DNA of 64,000 bases from DASXRU01 sp034665305 (GCA_034665305.1 JAXDFZ010000016.1:186001-250000); one strand, 5' to 3'. Counted from the first letter of the stretch, positions 27,232-37,189 are shown. The notes: generated by a model not told the origin, from the sequence alone. Made by a program: numbers and translations.

Positions 27232-27325
27232 TTCGCAGGGGTGGCACTCCGTAGCCACCCCCTTTCTGCGCGGCGCAGTTTGGTGTGAGCGAAAATGGGG
27301 CAGCCACGGAGTGCCGCCCCTAAAA
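27232..27325. repeat. Inverted repeat (GGGGTGGCACTCCGTAGCC)
   Basis: ggggtggcactccgtagccacccc near 27239-27262 is mirrored by ggggcagccacggagtgccgcccc near 27297-27320. It resembles the element at 60388-60478 and lies within the gatC-gatA gap. Confidence 0.65.
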
Positions 27326-27340
27326 TAGAGTCACCAGTAA

Positions 27341-28804
27341 ATGTCAGCTAACAAAAACACCATCAGAGAATTGAACGGCGGCATCATGCGCGAAGAATTC
27401 ACCGCGCAGTCCGTGGTTGAGTCGTCATTGACCGCAGCCGAAACCCTGAATGAATCGCTGAATGCGTTTCTACAAATCGATCGGGAAGGCGCTCCGCTTA
27501 GAGCGAGCGCGATCGACGCGTTGCCCCTTTCGGAAAAACAAGATCTCAAGTTGGCAGGCGTTCCCGTCGCCATCAAAGACAACATCTGCGTCAAAGGGCT
27601 ACAAACTTCCTGTGGCTCGCTCATACTGGGAGACTATCAACCGCCTTACAACGCAACCGCAATCGCCCGTCTGATTTCCGCCGGCGCAGTGGTCGTGGGA
27701 AAGACAAACTGCGACGAGTTTGCCATGGGTTCGTCAAATGAGAACTCAGCCTTTGGGCCAGTGAAAAACCCCTGGGACCTGTCGCGAGTACCCGGCGGCT
27801 CATCCGGCGGTTCGGCTGCATCGGTAGCGGCCGGAATCGTGCCCGTCGCATTGGGCTCCGACACCGGGGGTTCAGTGCGCCAACCGGCTGCGCTTTGCGG
27901 AGTGTTGGGATTGAAACCAACGTACGGGAGGGTTTCGCGATATGGTTTGGTGGCGTTCGGTTCCTCGCTCGATCAGATCGGAATTTTTGGAAACAACGCG
28001 AGCGATGTGGCGACTGTCCTCAGTGTGATAGCCGGAAGAGATTCAAACGACGCCACCACCGCGGACGTTCCCGTCCCCGATTACACGGAAAACCTGAGCG
28101 GCGACGTAAAGGGATTGCGACTCGGCGTCGCCCGCGCTTTGTTGGGAGAAGGACTGGACGAGGAAGTGCACGACTCAGTGCGGCAAGCGATCGAAGCCTA
28201 TCGCGAACTCGGCGCGGAGATCGTGGATGTCGAACTACCGAACGCAAAATATGCGATCGCGGTTTACTACATAATCGCTACTGCGGAAGCGTCCTCGAAC
28301 CTCGCCCGGTTTGACGGCGCGCGCTATGGCTTTCGCGCCGAAGGCGCGAACAAGTTGCGCGAGATGTACTGCCGCACTCGCGATGAAGGTTTTGGTCCGG
28401 AAGTAAAGCGCCGCATCATGTTGGGAACTTACGTGCTTTCGGCCGGTTATTACGATGCTTACTATCGCAAAGCCCAACAAGTGCGCGCGTTGATCCGGCA
28501 GGACTTCATCAATGCTTTTCAGAAGTGCGAGGCGGTCCTTACGCCGACGGCGCCGACGCCGGCTTTTCTGATCGGCGAGAAACTCGATGATCCACTGGCA
28601 ATGTATTTGAATGACATTTACACCGTGACGGCTAATCTTGCAGGCGTCCCGGGAATCAGTGTTCCCTGTGGACTTTCTTCGTCAGGGTTGCCGATCGGTA
28701 TGCAATTATTGGCGCCCTACTGGGCCGAGCCGACCCTTTTCCGCCTGGGCGATGCTTATCAAACGGCGCGCCCTTTCACGGCGCGTCCATCCGTTCACGC
28801 CTGA
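27341..28804 (+). CDS. gatA: Asp/Glu-tRNA amidotransferase subunit A
   Basis: 487 residues. Amidase-signature enzyme that hydrolyses glutamine to supply ammonia for transamidation of mischarged Glu-tRNA(Gln)/Asp-tRNA(Asn). The Ser-cisSer-Lys triad is visible: Lys in VAIKDNICVKG, the Gly/Ser-rich GGSSGGSAASVAAG, and SDTGGSVRQPA. Downstream QPAALCGVLGLKPTYGRVSRYG is typical. Intact. Confidence 0.97.
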   Translation: MSANKNTIRELNGGIMREEFTAQSVVESSLTAAETLNESLNAFLQIDREGAPLRASAIDALPLSEKQDLKLAGVPVAIKDNICVKGLQTSCGSLILGDYQPPYNATAIARLISAGAVVVGKTNCDEFAMGSSNENSAFGPVKNPWDLSRVPGGSSGGSAASVAAGIVPVALGSDTGGSVRQPAALCGVLGLKPTYGRVSRYGLVAFGSSLDQIGIFGNNASDVATVLSVIAGRDSNDATTADVPVPDYTENLSGDVKGLRLGVARALLGEGLDEEVHDSVRQAIEAYRELGAEIVDVELPNAKYAIAVYYIIATAEASSNLARFDGARYGFRAEGANKLREMYCRTRDEGFGPEVKRRIMLGTYVLSAGYYDAYYRKAQQVRALIRQDFINAFQKCEAVLTPTAPTPAFLIGEKLDDPLAMYLNDIYTVTANLAGVPGISVPCGLSSSGLPIGMQLLAPYWAEPTLFRLGDAYQTARPFTARPSVHA

Positions 28805-28823
28805 ACCATAGCGGCAACTCAAA

Positions 28824-29867
28824 ATGCATAAAAACACTCGAGCGATCACTGGGCTGGCGATCGTTGCTTTGCTTTTGGCGCTCGCCTGTGGCGGCGGAAG
28901 CAAGGGCAGCGAACACGCGCTGCTGATCTACACGCCGCACGGCCAGGATTTGCTACGCGACGTCATTGCCCGTTACAAGCAGGCGCATCCGGAAGTTGAC
29001 GTCCAATTTCTGGACATGGGATCGCGGGAAGTGTTGGAGCGCGTGCGCGCCGAACGCAACCGGCCGCAAGCGGATCTGTGGTGGGGCGCGGCGCACACGA
29101 CCTTTCAACAAGCGGCGGAAGAGAACTTGCTGACGCCGTATCATCCGTCATGGGCGGACAAGGTCCCGGAGTATGCTCGCGATGCGCAAGAGCGTTGGTA
29201 CGGAACTTACGAAACTCCGGAAGTCATCGTTTACAACAGCGACGCGGTGAAAGCTGAGGACGCTCCGCGCGACTGGGACGACGTGTTGGATCCAAAGTGG
29301 CGCGACAAGATCCTCATTCGCAATCCGAACCCATCCGACACGATGCGGGCGATCTTCGGCGGCATCATCTGGCGCGACTACAAAGACACAGGGTCCCCGG
29401 AAAAAGGTTATGAGTGGCTGCGCCGCCTGGATGCGAATGTCCATGAGTACACGGCGGACGGAACGTTGTTGATGCAAAAGCTGGTGCGCCGCGAAGGGTT
29501 GATCACGCTCTGGGACATGCCGGACGTAAGGCTATATAAGGAGCAAAAGAACCTTCCCGTCGCGTACGTAATTCCCGCTGGGGGCTCGCCGGTGATCATC
29601 GACGGCATCGCCGTTGTCCGGGGCGCACCACATGAAGCCGAAGCGCAGCGCTTCTATGAATTTGTAACCAATCCGGAAAACCTGGTCCTGGCCGCGAAGT
29701 CTTATTACCGCATTCCACTGCGCACGGACTTGGACCGCAGCCAGCTGCCGGCCTGGATGAATGAACCATTCACGCGGATGCCGTTGGATTGGAACCTGTT
29801 GCGCAAAGAAGGTAATAACTGGCTGCGCTACTGGGACACAGAGATTCGCGGCCGCAGCAAGAAGTAG
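28824..29867 (+). CDS. ABC importer substrate-binding lipoprotein (Fbp/AfuA-like)
   Basis: 347 residues. Lipobox LALAC near residue 22 marks a lipoprotein. The type II periplasmic-binding fold is visible from HALLIYTPHGQDLLRDVIARYKQAHP, PQADLWWGA, YETPEVIVYNSD, PRDWDDVLDPKWRDKI and IPAGGSPVIIDGIAVVRGAP. This group binds ferric iron, thiamine, phosphonates or similar anions. It is the first gene of an ABC cassette with ATPase and fused permease, each separated by repeats. Iron is likely but unproven. Confidence 0.85.
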   Translation: MHKNTRAITGLAIVALLLALACGGGSKGSEHALLIYTPHGQDLLRDVIARYKQAHPEVDVQFLDMGSREVLERVRAERNRPQADLWWGAAHTTFQQAAEENLLTPYHPSWADKVPEYARDAQERWYGTYETPEVIVYNSDAVKAEDAPRDWDDVLDPKWRDKILIRNPNPSDTMRAIFGGIIWRDYKDTGSPEKGYEWLRRLDANVHEYTADGTLLMQKLVRREGLITLWDMPDVRLYKEQKNLPVAYVIPAGGSPVIIDGIAVVRGAPHEAEAQRFYEFVTNPENLVLAAKSYYRIPLRTDLDRSQLPAWMNEPFTRMPLDWNLLRKEGNNWLRYWDTEIRGRSKK

Positions 29868-29889
29868 GATTAGAGATCAACGACAACCA

Positions 29890-30110
29890 GTCGGCTAAGC
29901 CGACGGCCTATCCGTAGCCCACAGCGCAAGCTGTGGGTAGGACCAAGAAAATTTACGAAGCCCTGTAAGGGCGACATAAACCGGCTTGGTCTCATGTGCG
30001 GATTAGTATGACGCCCGCGTTCGCGGGCTTCGGTTTTCGAGGGTGATTCGTTACCCACAGCTCGCGCTGTGGGCTACGAATATGCCGCCCGCTCGCGCGG
30101 GCTAGCGTGC
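29890..30110. repeat. CCCACAGCGCAAGCTGTGGG palindromic repeat, copy 2
   Basis: Arms gtagcccacagcgcaagctg (about 29914-29940) and cccacagctcgcgctgtggg (30053-30072) enclose agggcgacataaa and gcgggcttcg stems. It matches 10108-10312 in layout and occupies most of the 281-base gap inside the ABC transporter cassette. Confidence 0.75.
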
Positions 30111-30148
30111 CGCAAAGTTCATAGATTAACTCTTAACCGCTTTTCGCC

Positions 30149-31252
30149 ATGCCGCTGCTTTCGCTCAAAAACATTTCCAAGCGCTACGATGCGACGCCGG
30201 CTGTGTCGGACGTTTCCCTCGAAGTCGAACGCGGCGAGTTCTTTGGTCTGCTGGGGCCGTCGGGATGTGGCAAAACGACGACCTTGCGCATGATTGCCGG
30301 ACTGGAAACCCCCGACGCTGGGCGCATTGAACTGGAAGGTCGCGAGATAACTACTCTGTCCGCCGAAAGCCGCGGCTTCGGCATGGTCTTTCAAAACTAC
30401 GCGCTCTTCCCTCACCTGAATGTTTTCGAGAATGTCGCCTTTGGCCTGCGCGCCCGGCACAAGCCGCAGGCGGAAGTTCGCGAACGGGTGGCTGCCGCGC
30501 TCGAACTGGTCCAACTTTCTAACTACGACCAACGCAAAGTCGATGAACTGTCCGGCGGCCAGCAACAGCGGGTTGCCATCGCCCGCGCCATTGCAATCGA
30601 GCCGGGGCTGTTGCTCTTCGACGAACCACTATCAAATCTGGATGTCGCATTGCGCGAGGAAACACGCGGCGAGTTGCGGGGCCTGGTAACGCGGCTCGGC
30701 TTGACCGCGGTTTATGTCACGCATGATCAGGAAGAGGCGTTCGCGCTCTGCGATCGCATTGCCGTCATGAGTGCGGGCAGCATCCTGCAGATCGGCACCG
30801 CGCGCGATCTGTACGAACATCCGGCGAGCACGACGCTGGCCAAATTTTTGGGACGCAACAACTTAATCAAGGCGGTGCGCCTGACTTCGAGCAATACGGC
30901 GACGGCCAGGTTCAGAACCCTGCTCGGCGAACACGTGATCACCGTGAACAGTGATCATGGTGAGTTGATCCGCTTGCCAATGAATAAACCCTGTACCCTC
31001 GCGATTCGACCTGAAGCGATCATCGTTTCGAAGTTCAGCAATTCCGCCGTTGGAAACGCCGCCGACGAAGCCGGCAACACGTTTGCGGCGCGGGTGCAGC
31101 AGGTGGAGTTTGGCGGACCAACAACGCGATTAACTCTCGACGCAAATGGTTTGGTAGTAGAAGCCTTGCTGGTCAACGGCGCGGATTTTTCCGTAGGTGA
31201 GGAATGCACTGTGAAGCTCCCTCCAGATCGGATTATGTTGCTTAATGATTGA
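30149..31252 (+). CDS. ABC importer ATPase (FbpC/PotA-like)
   Basis: 367 residues. Walker A GPSGCGKTT (about 37-45), Q-loop VFQNYALFPHLNV, signature LSGGQQQRVAIARAIA, Walker B LLLFDEPLSNLD, and H-loop VYVTHDQEEAF. It is followed by a C-terminal TOBE-type regulatory region. It energises the importer encoded with the lipoprotein upstream and the permease downstream. Confidence 0.92.
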   Translation: MPLLSLKNISKRYDATPAVSDVSLEVERGEFFGLLGPSGCGKTTTLRMIAGLETPDAGRIELEGREITTLSAESRGFGMVFQNYALFPHLNVFENVAFGLRARHKPQAEVRERVAAALELVQLSNYDQRKVDELSGGQQQRVAIARAIAIEPGLLLFDEPLSNLDVALREETRGELRGLVTRLGLTAVYVTHDQEEAFALCDRIAVMSAGSILQIGTARDLYEHPASTTLAKFLGRNNLIKAVRLTSSNTATARFRTLLGEHVITVNSDHGELIRLPMNKPCTLAIRPEAIIVSKFSNSAVGNAADEAGNTFAARVQQVEFGGPTTRLTLDANGLVVEALLVNGADFSVGEECTVKLPPDRIMLLND

Positions 31253-31274
31253 TAGCGTCGCTGTCGAAGCATCA

Positions 31275-31335
31275 GTGATCAAGCGCAAAGCGGTTGCACC
31301 CTCCAGCTCAGGGTTGCCGCTTGGCTACCCTGGGT
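31275..31335. repeat. Half copy of the AACCCTGGG / AAGCGGTTG repeat
   Basis: gcgcaaagcggttgcaccctc, cagctcagggttgccgcttg and gctaccctggg are in the same order as in the 7699-7920 element. Only one half is present here. Confidence 0.55.
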
Positions 31336-31349
31336 ATGCTTAAGAATCA

Positions 31350-31530
31350 TTAAACGCGGCTTGCCGCCGCACAGTGCGGAAAGGCTTGCCTTTCCGACAA
31401 GTCTTACCTTAATGCCTGAGGCTCTGCCTCCAAAAAATACTGATCGAGGCGGAGCCTCTCTTTGGTAATAAATAGATGTTAGACGGAAAGGCTAAGCCTT
31501 TCCGCACTGCGCTGCGGCAAAGCCGCAAAC
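31350..31530. repeat. GTGCGGAAAGGC palindromic repeat, copy 1
   Basis: Outer arms ggcttgccgccgcacagtgcggaaaggcttgcc (about 31361-31393) and ggctaagcctttccgcactgcgctgcggcaaagcc (about 31490-31525). Inner stems are gcctgaggctctgcctcc / gaggcggagcctctc. A second copy with diverged arms lies at 55310-55465. It separates the ATPase and permease genes. Confidence 0.75.
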
Positions 31531-31555
31531 GCTAATCTGAGAATCAAGTCTCCTT

Positions 31556-33223
31556 ATGAGATTTTTCCGGCCCCGTTGGATTCTGCTGCTAATTACCTTC
31601 CTGGTTTTGCTCTACGGGATCGTCTATCCAAATTTGTATGTGTTTAGCGCCGCGGTTCGGCCTGAGGGCCATTGGTCGTTGGCGGCGTTTTGGGAAACCA
31701 TTTCGCAGCGCGCGGTGATCGAGGCCGCCTGGACCAGCATCGCGGTTTCGATCCTGACGGTCCTGTTTTGCGCCCTCGCAGGTGTGCCGCTCGCTTTCCT
31801 GTTTGAACGATACGCATTTCCCGGACGTCGTTTTTTCGGAATCCTCGCCGCGCTGCCGCTCGTGTTGCCACCGCTCGTGGGCACGGTGGCCTTCATTTTT
31901 CTCTTTGGCGAATCAGGGATACTGGCGCGCGTGGTTCAGCACGTGTTCCATCTCAACAGTTCGCCCTGGTCACTCCGCGGTTGGGCCGCGTTGCTGCTGT
32001 TTCACACTTACACGATGTACCCGTTCTTTTACATCCTGACCGGCGCCGGTTTGCAGCGCATTGACGCCGGTCTCGCCGAAGCCGCACGCAGCCTGGGAGC
32101 TCGACCGCTGAACGTGCTGCGCCGCATTACGCTGCCGCAACTAACGCCTTCCCTGGTGGCGGCGGGTTTACTGACTTTCATGACTTCGATGGCCAGCTTC
32201 AGCGGCCCGCTCCTGTTCGGCGGCAACGTACGCGTACTCACTCTCGATATCTTTAGCGCCCGGCAGCGCAACGACGCAGCATCAGCCCTCGCAGAAACCG
32301 TTCTGCTCGCGGCGATTTCGTTGGGCGCGCTTTTGTTTTTTCAAAAGTACGAGGGCACGCGCCGCTTTGCCGCCGCTGCCATGAAGGGCGCCACGCGCCG
32401 CCGGCGGCAATTGAAAAGCGGACGCGCGCGCGTGTTGGCGGCGATCATCGGAATTGTTTTCAGTATTGCTTTGGCGTTGCCGATCGCCACTCTCATGCTG
32501 GTAAGTTTTTCTCGTGACGGATCATGGACCGTTGAAACGTTGCCTTCCGTATACACAATTGCGAACTTTGCCCACTTGTTTAAGGACAGCGACGCGCGCT
32601 CGGTCTTTGTAAACAGTTTTCTGATGGCCGGGATCGCGGCGCTGGCAGCATTACTTTGGAGTTTCTGCGTGACTGCGCTGACCGCGATTGGGCCGCCGAA
32701 GCGCTGGAAACGATTTGTTTCATTCCTCGTCCTGATTCCGTGGGCCCTGCCGGGCACAGTCGTAGCCGTTGCGGTTGCCGAAGCTTATGGGCGGTCTAAT
32801 CCCCTGACCGGATCGTTTGTCCTGGTCGGGACTTTTTGGATTCTGCCGGTGGTTTACTTTCTACGTTTCATGCCGCTCGTGGTACGCGCGGTGCAGGCCA
32901 GCATTGAACAGATGGATCGGGCGCTTGAAGAAGCGGCTGGAAGTCTCGGTGCAAACTGGTGGCGGAGGTTTTGGCGCGTGCGCCTGCCTTTGATTGCCCC
33001 GGGCGCCCTGGCCGGGACGCTGCTGGCTTTCGTCATCGGACTGGGCGAATATGTCGCATCCGTTCTGGTATTCACGCCCAACAACCGGCCGGTGTCGATT
33101 GCGATCGCGTCCGCCATGCGCGATTTCAACTTGGGAACTGCCGCCGCGTATGGCGTGGTTTTGATTTGTATGATCGCGGCGGCGATGATTCTGGCCACCA
33201 GGATCGAGGGACAGAGAGGTTGA
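31556..33223 (+). CDS. ABC importer fused permease (FbpB-like, two MetI-type domains)
   Basis: 555 residues, about 12 membrane segments, made of two BPD-type permease halves. EAA-type loops for ATPase contact are EAARSLGARPLNVLRRITLP (about 180-200) and EAAGSLGANWWRRFWRVRLP (about 460-480). Fused permeases of this kind occur in ferric iron (Fbp/Afu/Sfu) and thiamine importers. The linker between halves is basic (RRRRQLKSGRARVLA). Start ATG 31556 follows CTCC-rich sequence without a strong RBS. Confidence 0.88.
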   Translation: MRFFRPRWILLLITFLVLLYGIVYPNLYVFSAAVRPEGHWSLAAFWETISQRAVIEAAWTSIAVSILTVLFCALAGVPLAFLFERYAFPGRRFFGILAALPLVLPPLVGTVAFIFLFGESGILARVVQHVFHLNSSPWSLRGWAALLLFHTYTMYPFFYILTGAGLQRIDAGLAEAARSLGARPLNVLRRITLPQLTPSLVAAGLLTFMTSMASFSGPLLFGGNVRVLTLDIFSARQRNDAASALAETVLLAAISLGALLFFQKYEGTRRFAAAAMKGATRRRRQLKSGRARVLAAIIGIVFSIALALPIATLMLVSFSRDGSWTVETLPSVYTIANFAHLFKDSDARSVFVNSFLMAGIAALAALLWSFCVTALTAIGPPKRWKRFVSFLVLIPWALPGTVVAVAVAEAYGRSNPLTGSFVLVGTFWILPVVYFLRFMPLVVRAVQASIEQMDRALEEAAGSLGANWWRRFWRVRLPLIAPGALAGTLLAFVIGLGEYVASVLVFTPNNRPVSIAIASAMRDFNLGTAAAYGVVLICMIAAAMILATRIEGQRG

Positions 33224-33253
33224 GTCGGAGAGAAAAGGATTCAACTAAACCCA

Positions 33254-33374
33254 CTTGCAGTGAGGAAGGGCGGCTTGCCCCCGCTCTTGACTACCGGCCA
33301 CAAGCTTGAAACTGGTACCTTGGCTATTGATTAACATTAATAGGAGCGGGGGCAAGCCGCCTTCCTGACTGCAA
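33254..33374. repeat. GGGGCAAGCC palindromic repeat, copy 4
   Basis: Arms 33254-33288 and 33343-33374 are inverted and separated by about 54 bases. It lies between the ABC permease and the PIG-L gene and ends about 30 bases before the latter's start. Confidence 0.85.
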
Positions 33375-33402
33375 ATGGGTTGGGTTGAGTGCGAGTTTAG
33401 CG

Positions 33403-35937
33403 ATGAAAAGAAATACACAAGTGGTTCTGCATCTTTCGCGAATTCTATTGGCATTACTCTGCGCCGGAGTCGTGATCAGCGCACCGCGCGCGCAGCAAGC
33501 CGCGCAAACCACACAATCAAACAATGCAGATCGCGTCGCGCTTTATCAGGCGCTGCTCGATCTCACAAATCCCTGGACCGTGATGTGCATCGCCGCGCAT
33601 CCTGACGATGAAGACGGCACGTCGCTGATCGTCATGCGGCATAAATACGGCGCGCACACCGTCAGTCTGTTTTCCACTTTTGGTGAAGGCGGACAGAACG
33701 CGATCGGGCCGGAGTTGTACGAAGAACTCGGCGCCATCCGCGCCACCGAAACAATGGCGGCCGCGGAGATTCAGGGATCGGAACCTCACTTCCTGGGCCT
33801 GAAAGATTTCGGCTATTCCAAGTCCGCCGACGAAGCCTTTCGCGTTTGGGGCCACGACGAAGCCCTGCGCCGCATGGTTCTGCAAATCAGAAAACTCCGC
33901 CCCGACGTAGTCATTACTAACCACTCGGCGACCAATAACGATCACGGTCATCATCAAGCGACTGCGCGCCTGGAGTTGGAAGCGTTTGACGCCGCCGCAG
34001 ACGCGAAACGATTTGCCGAACAATTGAAAGACGGGTTGACTACCTGGCAAGTACAGCGACTCTTTGTCCGCGCAGGCAGATCAGCTCAAACTCAGACTGC
34101 AAATAGCCAAGTTGTAACTATAGATCCGAACGAACTCGATCCGATTCGCGCGACCATCGTTGCAGCTGAAGCCCTGCGAGCTTTACAGCAGCATGCTACG
34201 CAGGGGCCCTGGCCAAAGACCCTGGCTGACATGGCGCGTGCCCGTAACTCTCCCGATGGAAAACTTCCGGTGATTCGCTACGTGCTGACGCGTGAGGCCA
34301 CCGATCGATATCCATTGACAAAGGACTCTCACAACTTTCTTGACGGCATGCAACTGCCCGACAACGTTGCGAAAGAAATTGCGCCGCCCCTGATTGACGG
34401 CAAACCGTTGACTCAGTACGTCGATCAACGGGACCGGCTGCTGGCCGTTTTGCTGGCCACGAAGAAAGAGCGGTACACCTCAAAGCGGGACCAGACAGGC
34501 GACCCGGCAAGAACTTCACGGATGGCTGAACTTCTGGACTCAGCCATCGGAACTGCTGCCGGCCTGGAGATCTCAATCGCGCCAGTCAACTCCGACGCAG
34601 TGCCGAACAGCACGGCGGAGTTTTTGGTTACTCTTTCGAACCGGGGCAGTTCGAGTCCGTTTGTGATCGCTACCCACAGCGGAGTAATCGACGAGCGCAA
34701 GGAAAGATTCATTGATGTAATCGATAAACGACCCTATCAAATTCCACCCGGCAAAACTGAGACATTCAAGTTTACCCACGCCGTTCCCGCAACTGAGCCG
34801 CTGACTCTGCCGCGCTCCGAACATCTTTACGACGAGCGTCTATTCAGACAATCGGGCAGTATGAATGTGGCATTGAAACTGCAGGAGGTTGGTTTCAACC
34901 TGAAGGCGCAGACTTCGTTCAACGTAGCCCCGGCGGTTGAAATCACGAATATCATGCCATCGCCGTTCGTGTTGCCGCTGCCGAAAGCCCAGCAGCCAGC
35001 AACAGTGCGTTTTCAACTCATAAATCATAGACCACGCGAGTCTGACGTTAGTGTTATAGCGTCGACATCCTACCGGCAGTTCACCGCTAAGGACTGTAAG
35101 TTCCAGCTACGCCCTTTTGAGCACCGGAGCGTCGCGTGTGTTATCGAGGGCCTTGAAGCGCCCATTCAATCTTCGCCGAATGCCATCCTGGGCTCGTATG
35201 ACGTCACGTTGGGCTTAAGAGATTCGCAACCTGGTCCTCTTGGCGCGAAGAAATTCCGTGCGGTGTGGGCGGGCGCCTTGGTCGCGCCGAATCTGAAGGT
35301 AGGCTATATCCGAGGCTTTGATTACAGCGTGAGGAATGCACTGACCGCGCTCGGAGTTGAATCAAAAGAGCTGACCGTTGGGGAAATCAAGCGGGATGAC
35401 TTGCAGCAGTACAGCGCAATTATCGTGGACAATCGCGTATACGAATCGCAACCGGAATTGATCGCCGCCAATCAGAGACTGCTCGATTATGCAAAGGAGG
35501 GAGGCACACTCATTGTCTTTTATCACAAGTCGAATGAGTGGAATCCCGATCCGCGACGCAACCGGCCGCAACTTGCGCCCTACTCAATCATCCTCGGCGA
35601 TGAGCGGGTCACTGATGAAAACGCTGCGGTGACTTTCGAAGACTCGGGTCACCCTCTGCTGAACGTGCCAAATAAATTGCAGCGGGTCGACTTCGAAGGT
35701 TGGATACAGGAACGAGGGCTCTATTATCCGAAAGAGTGGGATGCGAATTATTACGCTCTGCTGTCCATGGCTGATCCAGACGAAAATTCATTGAAGGGGG
35801 GATTGCTGGTAGCGGATTACGGCAGCGGGCACTACATCTATACCAGCATGGTCTGGTACCGGCAGCTGCGCGCGGGCGTGCCCGGCGCGTATCGCATGCT
35901 GGCGAACATGATCAGCTACGGCAAAACAAAACAGTGA
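33403..35937 (+). CDS. Exported PIG-L-family deacetylase with large C-terminal region
   Basis: 844 residues. Signal peptide LLALLCAGVVISAPRAQ. The PIG-L/LmbE domain (about 45-300) has the zinc motif IAAHPDDED and a later HHQATARLE. PIG-L enzymes remove acetyl groups from GlcNAc-type substrates. The C-terminal 500 residues include beta-sandwich segments (STAEFLVTLSNRGSSSPFVIAT) and a GATase/ThuA-like region (YSAIIVDNRVYES, GGTLIVFYHKSNEW). This suggests action on extracellular glycans. Start ATG 33403; a preceding in-frame start at 33385 adds only six residues. Confidence 0.8.
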   Translation: MKRNTQVVLHLSRILLALLCAGVVISAPRAQQAAQTTQSNNADRVALYQALLDLTNPWTVMCIAAHPDDEDGTSLIVMRHKYGAHTVSLFSTFGEGGQNAIGPELYEELGAIRATETMAAAEIQGSEPHFLGLKDFGYSKSADEAFRVWGHDEALRRMVLQIRKLRPDVVITNHSATNNDHGHHQATARLELEAFDAAADAKRFAEQLKDGLTTWQVQRLFVRAGRSAQTQTANSQVVTIDPNELDPIRATIVAAEALRALQQHATQGPWPKTLADMARARNSPDGKLPVIRYVLTREATDRYPLTKDSHNFLDGMQLPDNVAKEIAPPLIDGKPLTQYVDQRDRLLAVLLATKKERYTSKRDQTGDPARTSRMAELLDSAIGTAAGLEISIAPVNSDAVPNSTAEFLVTLSNRGSSSPFVIATHSGVIDERKERFIDVIDKRPYQIPPGKTETFKFTHAVPATEPLTLPRSEHLYDERLFRQSGSMNVALKLQEVGFNLKAQTSFNVAPAVEITNIMPSPFVLPLPKAQQPATVRFQLINHRPRESDVSVIASTSYRQFTAKDCKFQLRPFEHRSVACVIEGLEAPIQSSPNAILGSYDVTLGLRDSQPGPLGAKKFRAVWAGALVAPNLKVGYIRGFDYSVRNALTALGVESKELTVGEIKRDDLQQYSAIIVDNRVYESQPELIAANQRLLDYAKEGGTLIVFYHKSNEWNPDPRRNRPQLAPYSIILGDERVTDENAAVTFEDSGHPLLNVPNKLQRVDFEGWIQERGLYYPKEWDANYYALLSMADPDENSLKGGLLVADYGSGHYIYTSMVWYRQLRAGVPGAYRMLANMISYGKTKQ

Positions 35938-35966
35938 CGCTGATTTTCGGACACATGGAGATTTCT

Positions 35967-36110
35967 TATTAGCACCGCACTTCAGTGCGGTGATCGGATC
36001 ACGCAAATGGGAAGGTAACCGTTTTAACGGTTTCATAACAAAACCGTTGAAACGGTTCAAGGGTTAATAGCATTTGCGCGATCACCTGGCTGAAGCCAGG
36101 TGTTAATAGG
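35967..36110. repeat. TTAGCACCGCACTTCAGTGCGG palindromic repeat, copy 1
   Basis: Outer arms ttagcaccgcacttcagtgc (35968-35987) and cacctggctgaagccaggtg then ttaat (36083-36107). Inner stem aaccgttttaacggtttc / aaaccgttgaaacggttc. Copies at 56863-57017 and 59258-59432 share both layers. Lies between PIG-L and the WG-repeat gene. Confidence 0.8.
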
Positions 36111-36127
36111 ATGGGACCAGATATCCA

Positions 36128-37114
36128 ATGCTGAACCGAATCATTATTTTTTCTGCCCTCCTGCTAAGCGCTGTCCCGTCCTTTGCTCAGAAGAAAGACT
36201 CAAACACTCTCTTCCCCGTGCGCCAGAACGGCAAGTGGGGCTACATCGATCGCAAAGGCACGCTCCTTATCCCACCGCAATTCGATGAAGCCTGGGACTT
36301 CTCCGAAGGACTCGCGTACGTCAAAGCGGGAACGCGGCGCGGCATTATCGATTCCCGCGGCAAGACCGTAATCGATCTGCAGCAAGTGGATTTTGCCGGA
36401 CGCTTCTCGGAAGGGCTGGCCCCTGCGCAAACCGGTGGTGCCAGTCCCCGATGGGGCTTCATTGACCGCAACGGCCGGTTGGTTATCAATCCGCAGTTCG
36501 ATGCCGTAGAAGATTTTCACGAAGGCCTGGCGGTCGTGATGGTAAATCGCAAATACGGTTTCATCGACAAAAAAGGTCGCGTGATCGTTGCACCTCAGTT
36601 CGATAAGGCATTCGACTTCTTTGAAGGACTTGCCCTCGTAGTCAGCAACAACCGCTTCGGCTTCATCAACAAGACCGGCAAGATCGTTATCGCGCCGCAG
36701 TTCTACAACGCGTTTCATTTCTCGGAAGGTCTGGCGAACGTCAAGGTTGGCGAGCAATACGGTTACATCGACAAGACGGGCAAGACAGTCATTGCGCCGC
36801 AGTTTTATTATGCCGGCACTTTTGCCGGTGGCTTGGCGCCCGTCATTGTGGCGAACAAGTTTGGCTATATAAACAAGACGGGTGACATGATGATCAGCCC
36901 GCAGTTCGATTGGAGCGGAGGGTTTACCGAAGATCTGGCGGTAATAAAAGCGGGGAAAAAATGCGGCTACATCGATCGCAGCGGCGCGCTTCGGATTCCA
37001 CCGCAGTTTGATAACGCCGGGAATTTTTCCGAAGGAATCGCGAAGGTCTCTATCGGCGGCAAGCAGGGTTACATCGACAAGAGCGGGAACTTCATCTGGC
37101 CGCCGTCACGGTGA
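36128..37114 (+). CDS. Secreted WG-repeat protein
   Basis: 328 residues. Signal peptide IIIFSALLLSAVPSFAQ, then eight full and one partial WG (KWG) beta-hairpin repeats of about 33-35 residues. The cores are WGYIDRKG, RGIIDSRG, WGFIDRNG, YGFIDKKG, FGFINKTG, YGYIDKTG, FGYINKTG, CGYIDRSG and QGYIDKSG, each followed by IxPQF and FxEGLA. WG repeats usually mediate protein binding; no enzymatic part is present. Confidence 0.9.
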   Translation: MLNRIIIFSALLLSAVPSFAQKKDSNTLFPVRQNGKWGYIDRKGTLLIPPQFDEAWDFSEGLAYVKAGTRRGIIDSRGKTVIDLQQVDFAGRFSEGLAPAQTGGASPRWGFIDRNGRLVINPQFDAVEDFHEGLAVVMVNRKYGFIDKKGRVIVAPQFDKAFDFFEGLALVVSNNRFGFINKTGKIVIAPQFYNAFHFSEGLANVKVGEQYGYIDKTGKTVIAPQFYYAGTFAGGLAPVIVANKFGYINKTGDMMISPQFDWSGGFTEDLAVIKAGKKCGYIDRSGALRIPPQFDNAGNFSEGIAKVSIGGKQGYIDKSGNFIWPPSR

Positions 37115-37189
37115 ATGCGGATTGCGGATGGCAGGAAGATGGTCGCTTGAGCGCTCAATCCGAAGTCCTACTCCCATCCTCAATTGGCA

